Source: Monosiga brevicollis MX1 (Eukaryota; Opisthokonta; Choanoflagellata; Craspedida; Salpingoecidae). Taken from it: 41,417 nt of DNA. The translations under genes and the position numbers were made by a program. The notes under the pieces were generated by a model. The model made no database searches. It worked only from the letters and a program-made list of their open reading frames with translations, and was not told the origin of the DNA. This document shows positions 33,765-41,417 of this stretch, piece by piece (within the stretch, counting starts at the first letter, position 1; the number at the start of each line of letters is the position of its first letter). The DNA lies in assembly GCF_000002865.3 (NCBI RefSeq), contig NW_001865046.1:1121131-1162547 (forward strand), given 5' to 3'.

Positions 33765-34116
33765 ACCTGGTTGTCTCAAACCTCGGGCCCGCCCGAGGGT
33801 TCATAGGTCCATCAGGCTCAGCTCATCCTTTTGCCATTACTACGGTCTCTTTTGTTTTGATTTTATCATCTCTTCCCTTTTTTTTTTCTTTCAAATTATG
33901 ACGCTTGGACTTTCGTGGTAGCACGTTGAAGAAGTGCCCCCGTCAAACACCGCCCGCCCGTCCGTCGCCTCGGTCGCGGCGTTGAAACTTTAAACTCAAC
34001 TTCCTCCCCCTTTTTTAAACATTCTATTTTTAGATCACACTTTTTTTTTCGCGCGAAGATTTGAATTCTTTTGTTGCGAGAGAGAGAGAGAAAAAGAGAG
34101 AGAGAGAGAGAGAGAG

Positions 34117-34174
<58 letters not shown>

Positions 34175-34296
34175 GCGATCGACCGACTGACCGCATCGTC
34201 GCGGCTTGTCGGGGTGGTCTCGACGCTGGTTTGCACTGCCCACACAAGTGCACTTTGCTTTTTTTTGAGCCGACTTTTACTCCAAGATCACCGATC
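33765..34296. promoter_or_regulatory. GRASP 3' end and Greatwall upstream/5' leader with (GA)n(TG)n
   Basis: The 532-nt stretch contains T-rich sequence, then a purine (GA)n block (about 34078-34120) running directly into (TG)n (34121-34173), 124 nt upstream of the Greatwall start codon. The repeat is open in the kinase's reading frame, but the first plausible start is after it. Confidence 0.55.
34078..34173 (+). repeat. Composite (GA)n-(TG)n microsatellite
   Basis: About 43 nt of GA repeat with one short A-rich interruption, joined without a gap to about 52 nt of TG repeat. Confidence 0.92.
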
Positions 34297-37200
34297 ATGG
34301 CGCAGCAGCACTCTGCTGGGGAACAAACACCCAGACCGGGGTCCCCAGTGGGGGTTGTCGAGCCCGAGGAGCACGCCGAGCCTGCCACGGCCATCTCCGT
34401 TCAGTTTCACCGGCAACATAGTCGTCAAGAGCATGTTCAACTGCAAATCGGATGCGCGCACACGCATAGCCACGTTGTGGCAGAGATGCGCCTGACCCTG
34501 ACCCGACATGCTCGAGCATCGGCTGCGCATTGCATCCCAGGCTCGACCCCAACTGCCGATGCAGATAAGCGAGCGCTTGCTGATCTCGAAGCACTTGTTG
34601 ACGAGCTGGATGGATCCCCCTTTGATCGCTTGAAACAAGACGCACCTCATATGCTGGCCCGTCTTCGGTGTGCGGCCCGTGCTCCCGACGTGGCGCTGAC
34701 AGTGCGCCAGTTGGCCATGGACATGTTATACCAACTGTCCACGCTCTGCCGTGCCCTGGAGAACTTGGCACGCTTGGATGTCCTTACGGGCCAAGAGCCT
34801 GCCACGCCCAACATGTCGCCCGTGCGACGTGCTCCGGCCGAGACGCCGCCGGCCGGCACTTCTGCTTGGCATCACTCCAGCCCCAACCCGCCTCGACTAA
34901 ATCTGGATGTGTCCATGGCCAGTTTGAGTCACTCCTTTGCCTCGGTAGTGAGCTTGGATGACTCTCGCGCCGCCTGCCCCCCTTCGCCCATGCAGCCCAG
35001 TGTGAGTGATGATGCGCTTGACGTGGCTGACTTTGAGTTGCCTCAAGCGCAAGTCGGCTTTCGTCGCCCGGCCCCGCCCTCCACTGGCCAGCTGATCCGG
35101 CAAAATGCCCGAGATACATCACCCGTGATCCCCTCCAGCGAGGCCCTGCCGACTTCTACCCCATATCGTGGTCTTTTGGCCGACACCATGTTGGCGACGC
35201 CCATGAATCGACGAAAGCGCAGCAGCGTCTCTACGGCCAGCCCCTGTTTGAAGGAGTCGCAGCCTCCTGGTCAGTCTTGTGCTCAACGAGGCCCTTGCCA
35301 CCGCCCCCACTCATTAAATTTTGCCTACTCAGCCCGACCTCATTCACTTTGATGCCTTTGTATGTTTGCTGGCACGGCCTTTCTGTAGGCTACAAGGACT
35401 TTGAGATCATCAAGCCCGTCTCTCGCGGGGCCTTTGGAAGCGTCTTTCTTGTTCGCAAGAAGGACTCGCAGCAAATTTATGCTATGAAGGTGCAAGCTCT
35501 GCTGATGGTCGCCGTGCCTGGCACTGCGTTGCACCTATGCCGCCACGTTCTCGCGGCTAATCGCCACCGCTCACAACCTGGATCCCCTTGCATGCCTTGG
35601 CCCGTGTGATTTAGATGATGCGCAAAGAAGTGTTGAGGCACAAAAATATGGTCGATCAGGTGGTGACAGAGCGCGACGCGCTGGCGCTGGTCATGAGCCC
35701 CTATGTGGTGCGCCTGTTCTACTCGTTTCGCTCCGAGAATGCCCTTTACCTTGTGATGGAGTACCTGATTGGTGGCGACTTGGGGCAAATGCTCGAGCAG
35801 TTTGGCTCCTTTGACGAGGAGATGGCGCGCTTTTACCTGGGAGAGATAACCATTGCCCTTGAATACCTGCACCGCCATGGCATCATTCATCGTGACCTGA
35901 AGCCCGACAACATCTTGATCGACGCGCGTGGACACCTCAAACTGAGCGACTTTGGTCTCTCGCGTATCTGCCAAGATCAACCTGCACTCTCACCCAACAT
36001 CACCTCGGAGGAACGGCATCGAGGCTCGCCCCGCGAGGGTGCGAGTAACGCGCGCGCTACACCTCAACTCGCAGACCCCCTATCACCTCTGGTGCAGAGC
36101 AGTGAGGCCAAATCCGATTTTACGCGCACGCCCGGGCAGTTGCTCTCACTGAAGACAGACTTTCGTCTCTCTGTACCACGCAAGTGGATGCCGTCGGCAA
36201 GTCGGCGGCGACTGCGCCGGGACTACAACAACAGCGCTGTTCTCACGCAAACTGCCGAGGACGGCGGTTTTACTCGCACACCCTTGCGGGCACGCCACAA
36301 CTACAGCAGCGCCAGCAACCATGGCAACCTCCCCGAAGCAGATGCACACACCTGCCAACAATTCCCTCTGGCAACGGTGTCGTCCTCCATGGCTTCCAGT
36401 GCGCAAGCACCCGGCCCTCGGGAGGCCAAGCGCCGGGCTGTTCCCATGACCATGCCAGTACCCATGACCACCCCCCACGGTCACTTGGCCGCCCCTCGAA
36501 CCAATCTCTCGCACATTTCCGAAGAAAGTATGCTTCACTCAGAGACAGAAAGCATCAGCTTTGAACTCCCACCCTTGCCCATCAACAGTCGGCCCAGCTC
36601 TGCAGGCTACAGCGCATTACAGCACAGTGGCATCAGCGTCAGCTTTGCTAGCCACACGAGCCATGCCAGTCAGCCAAGCCATGGCAATCATTCCCATCAT
36701 CGCGTGCATTACACCACCGAGGCCAACCTCAGCCAAGCCTCCATCCGCTCCTTGTTGCAGCCCGACGCGTCGTTTGCCGGCTGTTCGCTGGGCTCGCGGC
36801 CCTCCACGGCGGGTAGCTCGCGCCTTCATGATTTAACGGGCTTGAGTGAAGCCAGCCCCGCAAAGGCTCAGGCCTCGCCCACACTTTCATCACCGCGCCC
36901 CTCGACCCCGCGTCACCACTCTCTCAAAGGCACGCCAGACTACCTTGCACCAGAGCTTCTCTTGGGCACCGGGCACGGTTGCCCCGTGGATATTTGGGCG
37001 CTGGGGGTGATTGCATACGAGCTACTCAACGGGTACCCGCCCTTCAATGATGAGACCAAAGAGGCGGTGTTCCGTCGCATCGTTCGCCACGATATGTTGG
37101 ACAGCGAGGTGGAAATGAGCCCGGCGGCTACAGACTTTATCAATGCCTGCCTTGCACCACTGCCCAAGGATCGCCCTTCAGCCCATGCGTTGGAGCATCA

Positions 37201-37405
37201 CGCCCTCTTCAAGGGGTTGGACTTTGCTCAGATGCAGTCTCAGACACCGCCTTTTGTGCCACACCCCGATGGTTGCTTGGACACGGGCTACTTTGAAGGT
37301 CGGGACCGTGGGCAATTGAGCCTCGTAGCCGAACTCAGCTTTGCCACGGACGGCACGCCCATGGACTTGTCAACCCTCAGTGCCGCCGTCTCATCCTCGG
37401 CATGA
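34297..37405 (+). CDS. MASTL: Greatwall/MASTL-type AGC kinase, 954 aa, 3 exons
   Basis: Exons 34297..35269, 35389..35489 and 35615..37405 close in phase. The kinase N-lobe has [12 protein letters not shown] (335-346), YAMK with Lys358, and the helix-C ERDALAL. The C-lobe has HRDLKPDN (450-457) and DFGLSRI (471-477). About 325 residues then separate DFG from GTPDYLAPE (797-805), the hallmark split activation segment of Greatwall. The insert includes [10 protein letters not shown], matching the conserved TRTPGQVLSL of animal MASTL. The C-terminus has the AGC-tail features PFVPHPD and TGYFEGRD. Greatwall phosphorylates ENSA/ARPP19 proteins, which then inhibit PP2A-B55 and sustain mitosis. The N-terminal 324 residues are extra compared with human MASTL (kinase near residue 35). 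They contain a helical patch (about 135-172) and Ser/Pro-rich sequence. The ATG at 34297 was chosen because upstream frame is only TG repeat. Confidence 0.92.
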
Positions 37406-37989
37406 CAGACGCCTGCTGTGGTTTGTCAAAGTCATGCGGTTTATTTTGCGGTCACGTTGTTTCTCGCGCCAACGCCCGTCTTGTGCATGTACATGACTAT
37501 CTATTTATACTCTCCGTGGCCGCCATTCGTCTTTAAACACGCATGGGCCCGTTCATCTCAGCCCGTATCGCTTTCGTACGTAGTGAGCCGGTTCATCACT
37601 TTGCTTATCATCCCTTCAATTGCTGCCTCTGTCATGAGCTACAATCGAACAATGCCAAAATTACAGTTCTCCCAAAGCTTGGCCAAGCTCGTGCCTTTTA
37701 GATCACCGGCACTTGCTGCGACGCTCTGAATAACACCAATAGAGATTAGTGCAAAAGTCCTTCCAGGCAACCATTCAAACTCCCACAACAGCCCAGCAGG
37801 CCGGCACTCCAGGCCTAACGTCGGTCAACAGTGAGGATGCATTAGGGAACGTGTACGAGAATGACCAAGCGCCGATGGCTCACCAAGCGTTGAGACGTCA
37901 AGCAGGATGGTGATTCTTGAGCGGGCGTGTCTATTACACAATTTGATTTTCGAAGGCAGTTCGACACCGGATAGCATGAGACAAAGAAG
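37406..37989. other. Convergent intergenic spacer (Greatwall / lipid kinase)
   Basis: This 584-nt stretch lies between facing stop codons. It is AT-richer than the exons, without a supported gene, and presumably holds both 3' UTRs. Confidence 0.5.
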
Positions 37990-40252
37990 TCAAACCCTCA
38001 AGGCGAATAAATAAGACCTTTCTGGTGAAGAAAGAAAACATGTCTCGCTTGAGCGGTCCTTACGAGGAACGGGACGAAAGAGGGAAAGTGCGCCGGGGAT
38101 GGCCTCAATCAAGACATAATCGCTGGTCACGTCGACAACCTCGCCATCAATGCCAAAGCTACCCCTGGGTCCGGGCTGAGCAACCCGCTGAAGAACGATG
38201 CGCCGTGCTTTGCAATAGTCGACTTGTGGTTGTTGCACATGCGATTCACCTAGGACCAAACGTTGAGATCAACATCGTCAGACCAGGCTTTTCATCCCAT
38301 TGGCAATCTCTCATACGCACCGTCGAGACTGATGCGCGCGAGCAGATCCAGGAAGCGCAAATAGGATACTCGGCCAATCAAGAGAACATCCAAGAGCCCA
38401 TCACATATCCGGCCGTGTGGCCACATTCGACCTAGATGTAAGGGGGCATGAACTTGGTCAAGGTGTCGTCTTGGGAGCGCAGGACTTTTGATAGCCACTT
38501 GCCCAGCATACCTTCGGGCGCGACGCTCATGTTGTAGCCTTCATGAACGCCGACGTTGATAGCTGCATAGGCAGACGCTGGCCGGTGACGCCAGGAAGAC
38601 ACATTGATCATTTGAGCGCTTTGCGCTGACACAAGAGATGGAATGGCCTGTGGGTCCGAATGTGTTGCGCGGGCGTCGTGGTCGACGCTTGCCGTCGCGA
38701 GAGGCAAGGCCTCAGGCTCAATCCATAGGGCGCCTTGATGGTGCACGACTGCCCCGAGCATTTTCTTGGCTCCACAAAAGGCCGTTTTCGAACGTCCCAT
38801 CCAACGATGTCGCTCAATGTCTGAGTTTCATGTGCAGCAAGGATTGAGGCATACTGCCTGGCAGCGCCGGTTTTCTAGGCGAGCAAGCATCTCGACAGAG
38901 TGCGACACGCACCGGCCAAGATATCACCGACAAACCCCCACCCAATACATGTATGCGCAAGTACGGTGGCAGGCTGCGCAGCAAAGGAGGTGGGCGAGCC
39001 AGCGTTGCCGACAGCGGGCTCAGGAATCAGCTCACGCAACGCCATGAGATCAGCAGAAAAGCATTCGCCTTTAATGACTGTCTTGACAGCGGCTGCCAAG
39101 GAGTCCACCTTGATGGTCGCAGCCAGTGCGTTGTCCGTCCCTACAGGCGGGCGCGTAAAGTTGAGTGGAGCGCTCCGCGAAATTGGCCCGTGGCGCTCTG
39201 GAGCACAGGGCTTGAGGCAATGGAGCCCTTCATACCGGCTGGAAGAATTGCCATGGGCAAGCGGCTGTGCTGCATATTGCCATTGAGGACCTGTTTGATC
39301 ATGTGCCACAAGGGTGATGCGGGGAAAGGTCAGGGGGGGCTGTAGCGGTGGCTCTACGCAGCATGTGCTCACTGCTCCGCACCTCTGTGATGTGGCCGTC
39401 CCCCCCCATGGCGAGGAGGTGAGTGACACCGTGTGCGGTGGCAGCAGCGGCCGCCAAGTTGGCCGCTTGCTGGGGGCCATCAGTGGGCGTCACCAAGTAG
39501 TGCAGACCCACTGCATCAAAGATGGGCAACACCTGTGTGCAGGGGCCTCTGGTCAAGCAAGGGTTCTGTGTCGAAAGGAGCTTTTTGGAGGGAGCTGGAC
39601 AGCGTATTGGATATGTGGGCTACCTGGGATTGCAGCAGCTCCAAACCGGCTCCATTCCCACTGACGGGATTAAGGATGATCTGCCAAACCTGATGGGCCA
39701 GAAAAGGACGCAGCGCATTGCGCCTGATGAGAAAGGCCCAGAGGGTCGGTAGACGCCTGTAGTGGGGAAAGAAGGATGTCTGCGCCGGATCGCACCTCAG
39801 ACTCAAAGGCCCGGAGATGAGTTGCCGCACTCAGGGCTTGGCCAAGTTCCTGTGCCTTGCCGCTGTCGGATACTTCGAGCGTCACCACTTCGATGCTCAG
39901 GCGCTGAGCCAACGGGCTAGCCAAGGCCCAGCTACCGGGGTGCACACGGAGCTATCGCACAAAAAGTGTCAGCTGCTCAAGCCTAAGATCTGATTGCAGG
40001 CTGTGCAAACCCGCTCGGGCCGCAAAATTCGGAACCGGCGAGCAAGCGAGGCGCTGCCAATGGACCAACCAAGCTCAGCGCGACACTGGCACCTTGCAGC
40101 TGCACGGCAACAACGTCGTCCAAGTCCCAGCTGACGACGTCGCCATCTCCACATCGCAGCACGAGCACCGCACCATCCAAGCCAACCTCACCCACTGCCG
40201 TCCAGCCAGAGCCATTGGACCGAGCCCGACCTGTCACTGGCCCCACTGCCAT
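37990..40252 (-). CDS. CERK: Ceramide/sphingosine kinase-like lipid kinase (DAGK catalytic domain), 538 aa, 9 exons
   Basis: Exons in transcript order: 40011..40252, 39803..39931, 39624..39756, 39383..39532, 39236..39290, 38913..39140, 38512..38820, 38321..38431, 37990..38249; phases close to 538 aa, almost the length of human CERK (537). A divergent N-terminal region (about 1-123) sits where CERK has a PH domain. The nucleotide-binding core shows ILNPVSGNG (about 151-158), MGGDGHITEVLNG (about 210-222), LPAGTDNALA, the GWGFVGDI strand and RHRWMGRSK. These match the CERK/SPHK regions GYGFYGDI and KKRWLGLAR. The C-terminal sheet has MSVAPEG, CDGLLDVLLIGR and GIDGEVV, the last resembling CDGEV of CERK. 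Reaction: ATP-dependent phosphorylation of ceramide or a sphingoid base. The human CERK CxxxCxxC motif is absent. The exon 2-3 junction (donor GA|GTCTGA) is the least certain. The gene could equally be a divergent sphingosine kinase. Confidence 0.82.
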
Positions 40253-40959
40253 CCTCCTACACAGCACACACACACACACACTGGATGTTTGGAACCGAAA
40301 CACAAATGCCCTCTAAAGTGTCAGTCTCTTTGATGAGTTGTGTAAGTGCTCAAGAAACTTTTTTCTTCTTTTCTTGCCTCTTGTCTATCTCTTGGCTGTG
40401 GCTGTGTGTCTCTCTGCCTCTTTTGCTCTCGCATTCGGGAGCAGCTGCGTGCTTTGAGGTAGCATAACGTTGTCAATTGCGGGTTCCATGGAAAGGAGGC
40501 CGAATAAGTAAGGACAGGAGGAAAAACAAAAGACTTGGAAAGGATAAAAATGGGAGCGTAGAGAATCCTAAGGAGAGAGAGAAAGCGCACGCCAACAGCA
40601 AGAGCGAGCAATAAAAAAAGAAACAAGCCAATTAACTAGGAAAAACAAAACAGAAAACATTCACACCCTAAAGTAATATCCGGCTTGTTGGTCTCACCGC
40701 TTTCCCCGAAAAGAGCAAAAGAACAACAAACAAAAGCACAAGCACCATCGGGCCAAAGGAGTGATGCACAATAGGCACAAGTAGAACATCACAATAGCAA
40801 CCAACAGCCACTGTGAAAGTCAGACAGCCGACACTAGATATGGTGACCGCGCAGCGGTCCCACGTGCCCTTTAGAGTCCATCAAGCACGTCAATAAGAAC
40901 AAAAGGGCAACGGTGATGCGCACAAGCCTTGAGGGGCGGCAGCCATCATCTTGCGGCTT
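40253..40959. other. Intergenic upstream of the lipid kinase, with (CA)n and pyrimidine/purine tracts
   Basis: About 700 nt separate two - strand genes. A short (CA)n run (about 40262-40280) lies just upstream of the kinase start. The rest includes T-rich and then A-rich, AT-poor stretches with no supported gene. Confidence 0.5.
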
Positions 40960-41358
40960 TTACAGGCCAAAAGGGCCGTGCTCACTCAGTTCATCGCGGG
41001 CTCTGTCAAACGTCTCGGACAAATTTTTAGAGCTGCGCGAAATATCAGCCATCCCACTACAACGACACCGAAATATTGGTGAGACACGGGTGCCATCCCA
41101 AGCCCAAGAGTCATATCCGAGCCAGCATGAATTTGCGAGAGAAGAGTGACGCACTCTGAATCATTCGAATCATCCATGGCAGTGTCACCTCGGCGCCTGC
41201 AACAAATAAATCGAGCAAAGTCACAAGAATCGTGAGGACACTGGGGTGCCATGTTCGTTGCGGAACGAAAACAAATCAAAGGCGGCTGTCAGGCCGCACC
41301 AGCTCTCGGAGTAATGAGTCGACAACGGAGAGCCCGTAAAGTGGCTTGGATCCTCCTG
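40960..41358 (-). CDS. 3' end of an unrecognised gene, cut by the window edge (3 exons seen)
   Basis: Three exons join in phase on the - strand: 41300..41358, 41155..41196 and 40960..41056. They encode the last 65 or so residues, ending SEHGPFGL. The joins use good borders (donors GTGCGG and GTGCGT, acceptors TGCAG and TTGTAG). The fragment is hydrophilic and Ser/Asp-rich, with a short helix (LSETFDRARDEL) before the end. It is too short to name. The rest of the gene lies to the right of the window. Confidence 0.58.
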
Positions 41359-41417
41359 CTGGCATACACAAAAAGATGCGGCGTCAGCGCCCAAAGACAG
41401 TCTGGAGGTGTCAATAT

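Noticed and set aside
34120-34296. Open frame extending the Greatwall protein upstream as a Cys-Val repeat
   Set aside because: It is translation of the (TG)n microsatellite. The first plausible start lies at 34297.

Overview
This window is nuclear DNA of an intron-rich, compact eukaryote, most likely a choanoflagellate close to Monosiga brevicollis (inference, no database was used). The grounds are dense genes, mostly short introns (about 60-200 nt) with GT-AG borders, GC-rich exons, and an animal-like gene set: an animal-type mitofusin, MRNIP, Greatwall/MASTL kinase, GRASP, MAGOH, MLH1 and a ceramide/sphingosine-kinase-like protein. There is also a very large Thr-rich von Willebrand A surface protein. 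I see no prokaryotic operons, tRNA, rRNA or CRISPR.

Layout from left to right. (1) + strand: end of a PH-domain protein with amphipathic helices; a short-chain dehydrogenase/reductase with 11 exons; MRNIP with 2 exons. (2) - strand: mitofusin with 14 exons. (3) + strand: a 1927-residue protein with three vWA domains, Cys-rich modules and mucin-like repeats. (4) - strand: an unrecognised coiled-coil protein with 9 exons. (5) + strand: a small two-helix membrane protein. (6) - strand: MLH1 with 20 exons. (7) + strand: an unrecognised basic, disordered protein with 6 exons. (8) - strand: MAGOH with 7 exons. (9) + strand: GRASP with 9 exons, then a Greatwall/MASTL-type kinase with 3 exons. (10) - strand: the ceramide/sphingosine kinase-like gene with 9 exons, then the 3' end of another - strand gene cut by the window edge.

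I built the gene models by hand from splice signals, reading phase and recalled family sequences. In every multi-exon model listed the phases close exactly. Two introns close only as GC-AG introns (SDR intron 1, MLH1 intron 11). The genes are not a pathway cluster. Individually they cover genome maintenance (MLH1, MRNIP), mitotic control (Greatwall), mRNA quality control (MAGOH), organelle shape (mitofusin, GRASP), lipid signalling and cell-surface adhesion.

Most genes alternate in orientation. The divergent intergenic spaces often carry long simple repeats: (CA)n between MLH1 and its neighbour, a roughly 250-nt (TC)n tract between MAGOH and GRASP, and a 66-nt A run upstream of the coiled-coil gene. 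The most striking objects are the vWA/mucin surface protein with its 27-bp minisatellite and N-glycosylation-sequon array, and an MLH1 gene that carries slippage-prone repeats at its own splice sites and in its linker exon.
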